Part shown: one piece after another, positions 39,270 to 52,139 of the stretch | Numbering within the stretch: position 1 is the first letter of the stretch | Layout: each line of letters begins with the position of its first letter | Origin: Lumbricus terrestris | Lineage: Eukaryota; Annelida; Clitellata; Crassiclitellata; Lumbricidae | Length of the DNA: 64,000 nt | Reading direction: 5' to 3' | NCBI GenBank assembly: GCA_949752735.1 | Contig: OX457044.1 | Coordinates: forward strand, 10,421,229 to 10,485,228 | Notes under the pieces: model-generated | Told to the model about the DNA's origin: nothing | The model's input: the letters and a program-made list of their open reading frames with translations, nothing else | Database searches by the model: none | Program-made: the position numbers and the translations under genes

Positions 39270-40295
39270 GGGTTGTAACTTACATGTATGTGTTCGGTGG
39301 CTATAATTAAAGAGACTCGATCTTGTCTCAACGTTTCCATTCGTTAAATGAATCAGACATCAACTGAGATTTTAATTCATGAAACTTTAACACCCAGAAG
39401 TTTGACACATAATCATAATCATCTAGACCTCTTTACATACCTTCGCCTATTTCTTCTCTAGAAGTATTGACATCGGAACAAGATGGAACAAGACGTATAC
39501 CGTACGCTGAAATTCGTTGCGTTGAGTAGAAACAGAGAAGATATTAAGTCCTATCGACGATCCATTAAACCTCCGCTGTTCTATAAAGTGTTCTTGACAA
39601 TCCTCCGCTGTTCTATATTATTTGTTCTTGACTTCTTGCAGCTCTGACTTCGAAGCTTAATTCACCTTTCGCTCAAACTGTTCAACAGCCACCATGAGGA
39701 ATGACTCACTCACCTATAGGCCTACGACCAATCATCACTGAGGGTATTGTTAAACTTTGTCTTCTTCTTCTCAAAGCGAGGCTCTTTGAATGTGGATTGA
39801 TCTTGTTGTCAAAGGTAGTAATTAGGCCTCTCACATCTAACCCTCCCACTAAACCATGCAGGTCGTTTAATGTGATAGGTAAGCAACTGCACGCGTTTGT
39901 CACCTTTCAAGAGTACATAGATGAGGTGACCTATTAAAGTCATAAACAAAATAATATCGGACTTAAAGGTAGGCCTACATTTGAGGGCCTGTCAATGAAC
40001 ATGGTCCAGAAACTGTGAGTCCTCTAGTAGCGAGATCTGAAACATGAAGCTATAGGCAAAGACTTTGTATACCGTGCACGCTCATCAATATACGAGAGTT
40101 ATTTATTCTCGACAACAACAGTAATGCTTCAGCAGACGCGCTCACCTTATTTCACCGGATAAGTTGTGAAGTGGGGGCGGGCGAAGTAAATGATTCTCCT
40201 TCATTGGTAGGCATCCAAGGTGGATTGATCTTGATAGGCCTCTAACCAAAACCCTGTGTGGTACCAAGGTGTGTGTAACTGTGTATTGCTCTTAG
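39270..40295. other. No recognised gene
   Basis: Only short frames on both strands, with stops and no family signature. The frames at 39701-39937 (both strands) do not look coding by composition. Confidence 0.45.
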
Positions 40296-40300
40296 TGTGC

Positions 40301-40470
40301 TAGGGTGGCCGGTTAGTTTGACGGCTTAACCTGCAACGACAAAGGTATGCGGTTCGAGCCTCGTCCGAAGCACAGTAGCTGAGAGTCAAGTCCTTCACTC
40401 AAAATTTATTTGGTTCTGTATGTCGTAACTGAATCCGAGCAGCTAAATAATCGGTATTCAATTCAGAATT
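40301..40470 (+). mobile_element. tRNA-derived SINE
   Basis: TAGGGTGGCCGGTTAG at the head, B box GGTTCGAGCCTCG at 40351, and the body AGTCAAGTCCTTCACTCAAA shared with the 10562 copy. Confidence 0.7.
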
Positions 40471-41063
40471 GTCTTGAATGTAGGCCTATTTGAATGTATT
40501 GTCTTTCAAATCATTGTAGTTGGTGATGAAGAAATCTGACACCTAGGATGATGATTTCCACCTCCTTCAAAATATTGCCTACAAGTCTGGGATAACGACT
40601 GCTTGGTACAAATGGCCCTCTATTGTTCAGTGATAGATAATGACTTGCTGGTACTTGACACCATGGCCCAGATAATACATGAGGACAAGTTGACCCTTGG
40701 ATTTTTCTTTGATGAGAACGATCCATATATATTGACAAGTGTACGTGTACAACAACTGTACACTGCACAGGTATGCGGTAGGTAAGCAGGCCTTTGGATG
40801 GATCAATGAATGAACTAAATAAATGAATAAATGAATGAGTGAATGAATGAGTGAACGTGAGTGAATGAATGAGTGAATTAGTTGAATTAGTGCGTGAATG
40901 AATGGATGGATGAATGAATGAACGAAACTGAGCTATGAAGATTAATTAAGTCGGTGACACTTCTTCCTATTTATAGCTATGGTTGCTCCTCGGGAATAGA
41001 ACCTCTGTGAGATCCATGCAGTGTCTTCCTCCTTCGCCTAGTAAGTAGTAACTCTTGCTCAAG

Positions 41064-41690
41064 TTGCTCTTTGGTCTTCTTGTTCCCTCTCCTGCAGCTC
41101 TACTTAAGCTATCACTTCCTCTTCAGTTTCGCTGCTCCGATCAGCATCAGCATTTCTTCATATACAATGGAACACTACGAGTTGACGCAAACTGGTCAAC
41201 GTATTAAATTTTCCACACATTCCATTTGCACGATTTGCAACCATGCAGAGTATAGAGCACCGTTCATCCATGGTGGGCCTAGTGGTCTGGAATTGACTCC
41301 CGCAAGACCCACGTCTGCTCCCTGTGGCTCTTTGAATGTTGCTCTTTGGTCTTCTTGTTCCCTCTCCTGCAGCTCTACTTAAGCTATCACTTCCTCTTCA
41401 GTTTCGCTGCTCCGATCAGCATCAGCATTTCTTCATATACAATGGAACACTACGAGTTGACGCAAACTGGTCAACGTATTAAATTTTCCACACATTCCAT
41501 TTGCACGATTTGCAACCATGCAGAGTATAGAGCACCGTTCATCCATGGTGGGCCTAGTGGTCTGGAATTGACTCCCGCAAGACCCACGTCTGCTCCCTGT
41601 GGCTCTTACTGAAGCATTAAAAAGATTCAACTTAAAACTATCGAGAGCGCTTCTGAGTAGTCCCAATGAAACGGCGCTATAGAAATTCTT
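41064..41690 (+). mobile_element. L2-like LINE tail with internal 275-bp tandem duplication
   Basis: Two near-identical 275-bp copies (41064-41338 and 41339-41613). After the second copy the sequence continues into AGAGCGCTTCTGAG ... GGCGCTATAGAAATTC and (TGAA)n, the LINE tail. The open frames encoded (starting MVFLFPLLQLYL) end in a decayed version of the L2 ORF2 terminus. Confidence 0.75.
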
Positions 41691-42129
41691 GAATGAATGA
41701 ACGAATGAATGAATGAATGAATTACTTTCTAAGTATGGTAATAATAATTATCAGTGTTGCATACTGTGTTGCAACATAGTCTCCTTTGAAGTCCTTTCCT
41801 TATACTATTCGGTTTCCACTCGCTATGCCTGTATATAGGCCTACTCGCCCTTTGTTATCTGTATGCCACGTGGCCATTTTAAGTCCGTATAAAGGCTTCA
41901 TTCATTTGCATCCAACAAAAACATGTAATTAGTTCTCAGGTAGATAACCATCGTTATGTATGCAGACTTAATCGCCAGAGGGCTTTAATTATTACTAACC
42001 AAGAAATCAGTTTTGTCTTTCTACGGAGCTCTTGTGTGTATGATGACCCAAGAACAGAGCCTGCAGTGTCGGAAATTGGATACTTCTGAAGTTCTGTTGT
42101 ATATATAATTGTATGCAGACAATGTATAT

Positions 42130-42192
42130 TTATACATACATACATACATACATACATACATACATACATACATACATACATACATACATACA

Positions 42193-42226
<34 letters not shown>

Positions 42227-42358
42227 CATACATACATACATACATACATACATACATACATACATACATACAAACATTCATACATACATACATACATACA
42301 TACATACATACATACATACACACACACACATACATACATACATACATACATACATGCA
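42130..42358. repeat. (CATA)n microsatellite
   Basis: About 55 tetranucleotide units with rare interruptions. Confidence 0.97.
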
Positions 42359-42365
42359 TTCATAC

Positions 42366-42490
42366 AAATGCACATAAATACATAGATACGAAGATTCTTG
42401 CATAGATACATGCAACGGGTAGTTGTATAAATGTATATATTATATATAATATATATATATATGTATTTATGCATGCATGTATGTATGCAT
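42366..42490 (+). repeat. Module inverted relative to 45500-45635
   Basis: A roughly 55-bp non-repetitive core (GATACGAAGATTCTTGCATA, then GATACATGCAACGGGTAG) with AT-rich flank. The same core occurs inverted near 45555-45625. Both copies lie next to tetranucleotide arrays. Confidence 0.8.
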
Positions 42491-42499
42491 AACACAAAA

Positions 42500-42780
42500 C
42501 AAACGAGGAAGTTCTGGAAAGGATTGGAGAAGAAAGAACAATGATAAAAACAATCAGAGAAAGACAAAAGAAATGGATAGGGCATACACTAAGAGGAGAC
42601 AACCTGGTAAAATTGGTGATAGAATGAAAAATGAAGGGGAAAAGAACAAGAGGAAGACCACGACAGATGATGTTTGACACGATGATGACGAGGATTGGAT
42701 AGGCCTACCAAAGACTAAAAGAGAAGGCCCAGCGGAGGGAAGAGTGGCGACATTGGACAGCCGAACCTGCCTAGCATACA
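42500..42780 (+). pseudogene. LINE ORF2 C-terminal fragment
   Basis: Frame-shifted plus-strand reading gives RIGEERTMIKTIRERQKKWI, GHTLRGDNLVKLVIE and GKRTRGRPRQMM, the RQxxWIGHxLR and GRPR motifs near the end of LINE endonuclease/reverse-transcriptase proteins. Confidence 0.78.
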
Positions 42781-42816
42781 GTTATTATGTATGTGTGTAT
42801 GCATGTATGTATGTAT

Positions 42817-45092
42817 TAGGGTGGTCGCATCTGTAATGGCAAATTTTCAACTTCATTTTTGTTCTTTCCCCAACCCCCCATTTGGTGCCACTTGGTAAAA
42901 GACTGATGCAGCCCAAAAATTATCCCGATAGAAAAATATTTAGGACTAGCACAACGTGTTTGAAGTTTTGTATGTTACGAAATTTCATCGTCTTTTTGAG
43001 TATAATGCTAATTTAGCTACATTTTTGGACCTATGACTTGTTTTAACAGAAATGCAACATTCTTTTACTCAAGCACGACTGACAAGTAGGCCTATGTCTG
43101 AATTCTACAATGATGATAATGGTTTGTTATATAATTTTATGAACAATTGACCATCACAATAGTATTTGACTCGTGAGTCCCTGAGATTGATGACCATAAA
43201 CCTTTACTATAAATCTACTTTAAATTTCTGTTAGCTGCCATTGGCACTTTGCTGTTGAGTTGCTTGACTCGGGTTCTGCTAAAAATAAAGATAGCCCCTC
43301 CCGCTTCTGGCTTGGCCGACCAGAAGTGATACAGCACTTAGGCCATTAGTGTTAAGCTACCGAACCCACTGCTGTAAAACCGATCTGCGTGTCGTGCTAT
43401 AGTGGGCCGTATTTCGTATAACATGTACTTGCAGTCATTCTGCGGTGTATCAGATTGGGTGATTAAATGAAGATTATTGTAGTAGAAAGTCAACACATTG
43501 CCATGTTCTTTTGATAGTCCTGATTTCTATCTACAGGGATTCTTTGTTACACTAAACTCCTAAAGGCTCTTTATTACATGCTTAACTTTAACACAAATTC
43601 TGATATAATACGGACAAGGACCTCAATAATAGTTGAACTAGAGAAAACTACTGATGACACATGTATTTTCGATTATTGTGGTAATCAGAGCAGAATGACA
43701 CAGCGCATCACAGATAAGATTTATCAAGAGTTGCTGTAAAGAAATGAATTAAAATAGATGTTGAAATTATTGAGATCATAATTTTTATAGATCAAAGAAA
43801 TTACTTATTACCACATAGGAGTCAAAAAGCAGCTTTTAAACAACTTCCAAAGAGAGCATCATAATTGAGTGCCTGATGAAGACTACTCACATTGTTGTCT
43901 ATTTCATAATATAGAAGTTATTCAATTAAAAGTATAAGCTTACTTTTAGAGCTGAAAACATGAGTCAAACAATTGACACAGAAAGTGCTGTCAAGAGTGG
44001 ACTCAAATTACACTGCCTTTATTAGCTATTGTAAATTAACTACCTATTATAAATTAGCATGAAAGGCGATGCATGGTGTCAAACACGTAAGCTATATGCG
44101 ACTCATAATCTCTACATCATGCTCAGCAATGGATCCAGCTGAAATTACAGTGGCCGCATGGACATCTCAGACGACCAACCAATTCAAGGGTAAAAGTATA
44201 GCACTCTCAAGACAACACCCATTGGTACACCCTTGGAGGCAGATGAACACCTTCCTTGGGCAACATGCCAGAGATTTCACTTTGAAGGAAGTGAATCGTG
44301 AAAACTACAACATAGCTCAAACCCATGCAAAGACCAAATGCAATTTGAATTGTGAGACAGTGTAATAATGCCTCAGCTCGAAAACATTTTAGCCTAAATT
44401 TGAGATACAAATTCGCATCTAAAAATAATGGATTTCTACTTTTTAATATTACTACAGTTCCTTGTACCCAGTAACCCCATGAACAATGACGGTAGAAAAA
44501 GAAATATTTCTCTGAAATCAGACCTCATTAAGAATTTTGGTGATTTTGCAGTATAAATTAATTATATAGGACACAGATGAAACCGCACAATTTTTTTATT
44601 TTTCCCCAATATAATTTATACTATTACTGTTCCCTTACTGTAGCAGTCTAAGAACAATACGCTATTATAATCAATCAAGACAAGGTAAAACAGGTACTAT
44701 TTGTAAAGAAATAAGATATGATAGATATTATCTGTGATGCGGTGTGTTATACAGGCTTTCTAGCCTTAGAGGAATTTTTCGTGAAGTGGCGCTATATAAA
44801 TTGATGAGCATGATTGCGATGACAGTAGCATCATCATGTTTAAGTGTGGAGCAACTACAGGTAGTTGAATTGATTCCTGGTTTGAAGATTCCTGGTTGAC
44901 TACAGCCATATAGCTACTTTTGAGCATTAGAAGTCTTGCTATTATAAGGGTAAAACTTTGATGGCGTTGTGCTTGTCCTAAATATTAATATTTTGTCTTA
45001 CAACGTTTTGTGTGATGTTTCTGGGGAGAATGGAACCAAACGGCGCCTTGGGGAACAGTCAATTCCCACTTTCATTTTTAACGACCACCCTA
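42817..45092. mobile_element. 2.3-kb element with TAGGGTGGTCG ends, 8-bp TSD
   Basis: Ends TAGGGTGGTCG and inverted CGACCACCCTA. Flanked by GTATGTAT on both sides, but this sits in a (GTAT)n microsatellite so the duplication is not independent proof. No transposase was recognised; the 98-codon frame at 44069 lacks motifs. A SINE/LINE tail fragment (GTGGCGCTATATAAATTG) lies near 44785. hAT-like by duplication length. Confidence 0.65.
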
Positions 45093-45105
45093 GTATGTAT
45101 GTATG

Positions 45106-45139
<34 letters not shown>

Positions 45140-45535
45140 TGTATGTATGTATGTATGTATGTATGTATGTATGTATGTATGTATGTATGTATGTATGTAT
45201 GTATGTATGTATGTATGTATGTATGTATGTATGTATGTATGTATGTATGTATGTATGTATGTATGTATGTATGTATGTATGTATGTATGTATGTATGTAT
45301 GTATGTATGTATGTATGTATGTATGTATGTATGTATGTATGTATGTATGTATGTATGCATGTATGTATGTCATACATGCATACATACATACATACATACA
45401 TACATACATACATACATACATACATACATACATACATACATGCATACACACATACATGCATACACACTTACATAATGACTGTATGCATACATACATGTAT
45501 GCATATATGCATACATACATGCATGCATAAATACA
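45093..45535. repeat. (GTAT)n followed by inverted (CATA)n
   Basis: About 67 GTAT units (45093-45370), then a switch of strand to CATA units up to about 45530. Together they form a tetranucleotide palindrome. Confidence 0.95.
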
Positions 45536-45679
45536 TATATATTATATATATATATACAATTTTATACAACTACCCGTTGCATGTATCTATGCAAGAATCT
45601 TCGTATCTATGTATTTATGTGCGTTTGCATGTAAGCAACAGTATGCATCTATGCATGTATGCCCAGGTCACATGAATTG

Positions 45680-47110
45680 TATAAGTATTGACTACATAGG
45701 TGTCGCCCCTCCCTTCAGTATAGACGCCTAGGGCGGCGGTCGGTCTCTATGCTGGAGGGAGTGCAGAGCAGGAGACGTGTAAATTGGCTTTGATGTTGAA
45801 ACAACCACACGTACTTAATTACTGTTGTTTGCGAACCTGACTTCACAGTAATAATTACTAATCACTGCAATGACCCGACTTTGAAAGACCGCGGACACAC
45901 GGCTGCCAGGCCAAACGCAGCCGTGGGTACTGGTGGGGGGAGGGGTCGAAAGAAGAGAGGGAGACAGAGCGAGAGAAAAAGGGAGTGAGACAGAGACAGA
46001 GACAAATAGATATACATAGATAAATACAGAAAAAGATAGATACATGGTGAGATAGAGAGAGCACTCAGTCTGCCTGTCTGTCTGTCTGTCTCACTCTCTC
46101 ACTCTGCATTTATCTCATTATAGGGGGCAAGAAAGACAGAGGCAGAGTGAAGGAGAGAAGGACACAGAGACGTAGAGAGAGACATAGACATAATCACCTA
46201 CAGGTACAGAGAGATACACAGAGATAAATACAGAGAGAGACATAGAAATTGTAGACAGTGAGAGATAGAAGGACAGACGGACAGCCAGCTAGGAGCTGAT
46301 GAGGGGGTCATCAGAGGAAGCAAAGGGTCGACTGCTGTCAACGCTAATGATGTGTTTCACAGACTGACACAGAATCGAGAATCGAGAGAGAGAGAGAGAG
46401 ATTGTCCGGAAGGAAGCACGTCACTCGAAACCAAAGAAGATTGCTGCAATGGAACAGCAGCGAGTGTAATAAGGCATCGCAGTCAGATCACGTTTCTTTC
46501 TATACATCTGTTGAATGTGGAAGAATCTTTGTGTGCGTTTTGTTGACATCTTCCTCATACAAAGCACGCCAATTATTGGAAAGGACTGAAAAAGTGGACC
46601 ATGCGGAATCAGCATATAGATATTAATTAAACTTATATTCAGCAGACAAGAAATCGGAAAACGTTTGGAATAAGCTTAGATATATTATGACAGAACAGCC
46701 GGTAAAAAGTACATGCCACAATCTGAATTTTATTTCTTTATTATTTACATTCAATAAATTATTGCATTTTATGACTAACTATTAAAAATAGTATAAGAAA
46801 TGTTAACACTCGACATGTTATAACATAACGAAGAAAATTATTGAGATAATGATTGTGAACGTGAATAAATTGGTACCCTGTTTTTGACGTCCGAACGGCG
46901 CTTTAGAAGCTTGGAGTTTATGATTACGATTCGGATAATAATCGCAATCGGAGAAAGTCATTTTCAACGTTCAACCGTGAAGTCTAGCTTTTAGCACCCA
47001 TGCACTCGTTCATCTTTAGACTTATGATTTCTGTACCGAACGTAGCACATCTTCTGAATAATTCAAAAGAAAGCTCTTCTGACTTTGTGAAAGGATTGGA
47101 ACACTAGACA
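45680..47110. other. No gene recognised; purine-rich low complexity
   Basis: Contains GAGA/GACA-rich stretches (about 45955-46270) and short frames only. Confidence 0.5.
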
Positions 47111-47313
47111 TCAACCGCTTCATGATATGCATACGAACGATAGAACGATAGTTTCTATTATGTCAGTCAAAACGTCGTTCGCCTCTGAATCGAGATAAAG
47201 ATGTCGGGTGGATGGCTGAGATGATGTTTTGTGGATGACGATTTGCTTTGCAATGCTAACAGTACGACTGAAGCAATTCAACCGAACAAGGTAATGTTTA
47301 ATGCAAAAGTGCA

Positions 47314-47392
<79 letters not shown>

Positions 47393-47575
47393 AAGAAAGA
47401 GAAAGGCAGAGAGAGAGAGAGAGAAAGACAAATAGATGGATGATTGAATGGACGGACGGATGGATAGAGAGATTAATAGATGGATGGATGCTTAGATTGA
47501 TTAATGGATGGATGGATAGATGGATGGATTGATGGATGGATGGATAGAAAAATGGATGGCTATTAGATAGACCAT
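47314..47575. repeat. (GT)n followed by GAGA and (GGAT)n arrays
   Basis: About 37 GT dinucleotides (47314-47388), then AGAGAGAG, then GATG/GGAT repeats. Confidence 0.95.
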
Positions 47576-48249
47576 CGGCCGACCAGCCATCTACCCACCG
47601 ACCGACCCACCACCGACCATTGACCCACCTATAGTCCGACCATCCTGAGTGACTCTCTAGTATAATAATATTCTGACTGCATCCAGCATCTGTGACAAAT
47701 GAATTGTCGGTCAATTAGAGTTCAACGAACGCGACAATAATTATTGTGGCGTTGATCAGCGAAATTAGATTCATTACAAGCCATCACCCTCCATCCTCCA
47801 CCCCTCCACTCCTCACACCCCTCCACCCTACTACCCACCATCTCTCCACTCCTCCACCCTACGACCCCTCCAACCCACCGCCCTCCCTGTCATCTCTCGC
47901 ACCAGACGACCCCCCACGAGGCCGTGCAGTAAAACCCAGACGGTCAGACCACAGGACCACACATCCAAGGTTCACCGTCCCCCTGGATGGTCTAACCAAA
48001 CAACCATGCCTCGTTGCATTGGGTACATCTCAATAAAACACCGATCGATCGTACATGTAAGCTTATACAGCAGCGTGTTAGTTATCAGCAGAATGATGCA
48101 GAACATTAGATTCCGTTGCTTCGAACCGAATGCAGACAAGTTGACAGACACACACTTCAGCGACTGCACTGCTTACTTCCGGCAATTGGAACGGAAACAG
48201 AAGACGGAATTCATTCATTCAGTCAATCTAGGACTTATATAGTGCCACG

Positions 48250-48515
48250 CAGTGGTGTAGACAAGGGGAGTTTCGGGGGTTAAACCCCCACCCCATTGGC
48301 CTAGGATAAAGTTTTTTAAAGGTAATTTGTCCACTTAAATAAGAAAGAGCAAAACAATTGCTTGTAGTAACATTATTGTTTTCTTACTTTATTCTCTTTG
48401 TTACTTTATTCCATTTTTATTTACTGTAATACTGTTGGGTTGTTGTCAGAAAGGGCATCCGGCCAGGCCATAAAACCCCAAGCCCCCATGATAAATTCCT
48501 GGGTATACGCCACTG
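48250..48515. mobile_element. 266-bp non-autonomous hAT element
   Basis: Ends CAGTGGTGTAGAC and inverted GTATACGCCACTG. Flanks GTGCCACG and GCGCCACG agree at 7 of 8 positions. Confidence 0.8.
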
Positions 48516-48744
48516 GCGCCACGTTTAGTTACCTTAGAAACAAGAACTTTGAGTGAACTCGTGTTGGAAGTGCCCGTGGTGACGTGGGTTATGCCACAGA
48601 TTACAACACAGAGTTCTGAGTCACACATGTGAAATTCAAACGTTCCCGTTTTCCTAATGACAACCATTTAATTATGGCTTTCCGATAGCCTACTCATTTT
48701 CAATCAATTGATCGGGTGATATCCTTCACCACCGCTGGGTAAGC

Positions 48745-49192
48745 CCTGCCTTGCCTCTGCCCTGCCTTGCCTTTGCCCTGCCTTGCCTTGCCTTGCCTTG
48801 CCTCTGCCCTACCTTGCCTTGCCTCTGCCCTGCCTTGCCTCTGCCCTGCCTTGCCTTGCCTCTGCCCTGCCTTGCCTCTGCCCTGCCTTGTCTCTGCCCT
48901 GCCTTGCCTTGCCTCTGCCCTGCCTTGCCTTGCCTCTGCCCTGCCTCTGCCTTGCCTCTGTCCTGCCTTGCCTCTGCCCTGCCTTGCCTCTGCCATGCCT
49001 TGCCTCTGCCCTGCCTTGCCTCTGCCCTGCCTTGCCTCTGCCCTGCCTTGCCTTGCCTCTGCCCTGCCTTGCCTTGCCTCTGCCCTGCCCTGCCTTTGCC
49101 TTGCCTCTGCCTTGCCTCTGTCCTGCCTTGCCTCTGTCCTGCCTTGCCTCTGCCATGCCTTGCCTCTGCCATTCCTTGCCTCTGCCCTGCCT
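48745..49192. repeat. 11/16-bp minisatellite (TGCCTTGCCTCTGCCC)n
   Basis: Mixture of TGCCTTGCC and TCTGCCC blocks over 450 bp. Long Leu-Pro-Cys frames on plus and Arg-Gly-Lys-Ala-Gly-Gln frames on minus are artefacts. Confidence 0.95.
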
Positions 49193-49534
49193 GGGCCAGG
49201 GATTAGCAAACTGTGACGAACAATTGCTAACTCCGCAACTCGTTGCTCTCTGCCAGTGCCAGTCCCAAGCCTGGATAAATGAGGAGGGCGACGCTTATTA
49301 TCTTTGTTGTTATCACAAGTGTTGTTTCGATATCTATAATATTTGTCTAAAGTCATCGTTTCTTATTTTCTGTAGTCTTGAAATTCCTGCGATTTTCCGT
49401 AATCAACTATAATTTCTGCTGTAAGAATTCCTTCTCATCTTATTCTCACATTTCGGTCGTATGTTTTTTTCGTTAGCATTCATTAAGCAGGTATATATTT
49501 GCTACAGTCACAGAAATGTCTATTGTTCGTCTGA

Positions 49535-49672
49535 CTTGATAGACCTACATTCACAAATAGGCCCTCATTTACAAATAGACCTTCATCTACAAAATAGACC
49601 TTCATGGACAAAATAGGCCTTCGCTTACAGAATGGGTCATTGGGTATATAGACAACCATTTGCAAAATAGAC
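49535..49672 (+). repeat. ~17-bp tandem repeat, interrupted by the 49682 element
   Basis: Copies of AAATAGACCTTCATTTAC and variants. The array resumes at 50049-50096 on the far side of the transposon, so the insertion split it. Confidence 0.75.
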
Positions 49673-49681
49673 CCTAATATA

Positions 49682-50040
49682 CATGGGCGCCCGCAGAAAT
49701 TTTTGCAGGAGGGGGCAAAACACGATGGTCAAGGTTAAAAAAATTGTAGCAAGAGGTCAAAAAATGCAAAGCAGGGAGTTAAGAACATGCATGGGTATTT
49801 TTCAGAGAGGTTTCTTGATGTAAATTTCTTAGTTTCACTTTAAAAGTTTTTTAGTATGAATTGTTTCTTTTTTGCAAAGAAATTTGTGTAAAAATCAAAA
49901 AGTATTAGTTAAAAGTAGGTTTTTTAATTCTCTAATGCAAAGAAATTTGTTATAAACCCCAAAAGTAGTAGTGAGAAAAATAGGTTTCAATTTTCCAGGG
50001 GGGCAATTGCCCCTCTTGCTCCTATGTGCGGGCGCCCATG
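49682..50040. mobile_element. 359-bp element with CATGGGCGCCCGCA ends
   Basis: Perfect 8-bp duplication CTAATATA (49674-49681 and 50041-50048). Ends CATGGGCGCCCGCA and exact inverse TGCGGGCGCCCATG. Same family as the 3188-4010 element, internally shortened. Confidence 0.88.
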
Positions 50041-50359
50041 CTAATATACAAGATAGGCCTTCATTTACAAATAGGTCTACATTCACATAATAGGCCTATC
50101 ATAGAACTGTTAAACGATTCGATTTGGTACATGAGCATCATCAGCATCATCAGCATAAGCATCAGCAGTGGTCTCACCGTGTCTTGCATTATGTATGCGG
50201 GCGCACAGGGGTCAGACGTCAGACCCCAAGAGAGAGTGAGACACCCCTAGCCCACCCCCACCCTCTCACCCTTGTTCCTTCCTTCCCTCCATCTGTCGGT
50301 CCTAGGGTAAGTCTGTTGCTGGACTGGAGTGCACTTTTGCGATTGGTAATCTCCTCGTT

Positions 50360-50485
50360 CTCCTCCTCCTCCTTCTCCTCCTCCCTCTCCTCCTCTTCCT
50401 CCTTCTCCTCCTCCTTCTCCTCCTCCTCCTATTCCTCCTCCTTCTCCTCCTGCTCCTCCTCCCTCCGCCTCCTCCTTCTCCTCCT
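50360..50485. repeat. (CTC/CTT)n polypyrimidine tract
   Basis: Pyrimidine-only run on the plus strand, capable of triplex formation in principle. Confidence 0.9.
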
Positions 50486-50714
50486 TGGCCGCTAGGGGCG
50501 CTCTTCTCATAGACGCAGCCAATCCGAGATGTGATGGTGCGTTTATTTGCAGATGGCGACAACATTCGTGGTTCGATGGACGAGCAGGAAAAGAGGAATA
50601 GAACGAGAAGGGGAAAAGAAACAGAGAGGAGACTATATATTATATCGATTATATATGAGAGGAGTCTTCGAGATATGCCATCGGCCATCGCAAGGTGACG
50701 CCACTGTATTATTT

Positions 50715-50730
50715 ATCATCATCATCGTCG

Positions 50731-50808
<78 letters not shown>

Positions 50809-50890
50809 ACAACAACGGCGTCGTCGTCGTCGTCGTCGTCATTGTCATCATTGTCGTCATCGTCATCATCAACATCTTCATCATCGTAGT
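50715..50890. repeat. (ATC)n trinucleotide array
   Basis: About 30 perfect units followed by CGT/CAT variants. Poly-Ser, poly-Ile, poly-Asp and poly-Met frames are artefacts. Confidence 0.95.
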
Positions 50891-50899
50891 CGTTATCAG

Positions 50900-52130
50900 C
50901 TCCTGATTTGGCTAGGATGGTTACGGATAAATGGCCTCCATTTTCACGGTCATTATTTTGTAAAGCCAATTATATAATTGCTCCATTATGGTTCAGTTCA
51001 AGAATAGACCTTGGAGACAACTTTCATGAGTCGATGACTAATTGGCCATTATTTTCAAGTCGACAGAATCGAGTCGTTTCTGCTCTGACACCGCAACTGA
51101 CCCCAAGTCGAATTTTGTAGAGAATTATAGTCACTTGAAGTTGTTTTTCCCTCAAGTCGACTTAAACCGACTTGAGACACAAACAAACCAAATCTATGTC
51201 ACTTCAAAGCAATGCTCGTCAGACCATACAGACTGTCAGCATTTATGAGTTTCTGACTTTTCTTGTGTGTCTACGAAAAATGAATTGTATAGGCCTGCCA
51301 GTTCTAACTTCTACGGTCTGCCGCTTACGAAGGTTGCGAAATTACTTTGTAGTCTATTGTCGAAGTCGGCTTCGCCAAACAGTGTTACTTATTAATTATA
51401 GGCCTATACAGTACTTTGTCGGTATCGTGTCGACAGCCGTCCGCCGATCTATTCATCTGATGCTATTCTATGTTAAAACTTCACACGCACCGTACGTTTA
51501 GTAAAAAAGGGAGTATCAAAATGTTAGAAGGCCGTTATAACTTAATCAGGACTTGAACGCGAGCAAATCAATGAACTTTTAGGTCCATAGTGGTAAGTGA
51601 ATTCGACGCAAAGAAAACTGGATTTCGTGCTAATAAATCGATGGTTTATATAGCGTTGGACTGCGCTTTCATCTATTTGATCTATAATTATATGTGTTGG
51701 TGCTAATGAAATTAATGCCTGCCAGGCAAAATCATTATAAACCGTACGCAGGCATATAATAGGCCAAGTGTTATTACCATGTCGGAAGTTGGTTGTTTTT
51801 CTGCCAAATCGGGTCAAGCTTCCTCTCGCGCTCCCATAACTGCTCACTCCCAGGTCTAAGTTCAAGTGATGTTATAAATGCTTATATATAATACAATAGA
51901 CCTACAGTACAATACAGTACAATACAATGCAACACAAACAATACAATACAGTACAAACAATGCAATACAATGTTATGCCCTCATTTATATCGTCTATATC
52001 CAGTGCAGTCTTGTTATTTCTCTGTTTCGTTTGGCTTCGAATTTTACATGCTAGGTTATGTTTAGGGTTATTGTGTCACTTGTTTGGAATTCGGTCAGCT
52101 GGTATTCCACCTACATATCGAATATAGAAT
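50900..52130. other. No gene recognised
   Basis: Several 60-110 codon frames on both strands overlap each other and lack domain signatures or consistent splice signals. Confidence 0.45.
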
Positions 52131-52139
52131 CTCTTCCTT

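Noticed and set aside
41064..41613. A pair of LTRs
   Set aside because: The 275-bp copies are directly adjacent with no internal region, primer-binding site or duplication. This is a tandem duplication of a LINE tail.
42113..42385. CATA/GTAT ORFs (HTYI, MYVC repeats), also at 44969-45675 and 53157-53780
   Set aside because: Tetranucleotide arrays read in all frames on both strands.
48700..49412. Leu-Pro-Cys and RGKAGQRQ-rich ORFs of up to 218 codons
   Set aside because: Both strands of one minisatellite. No non-repeat coding portion.
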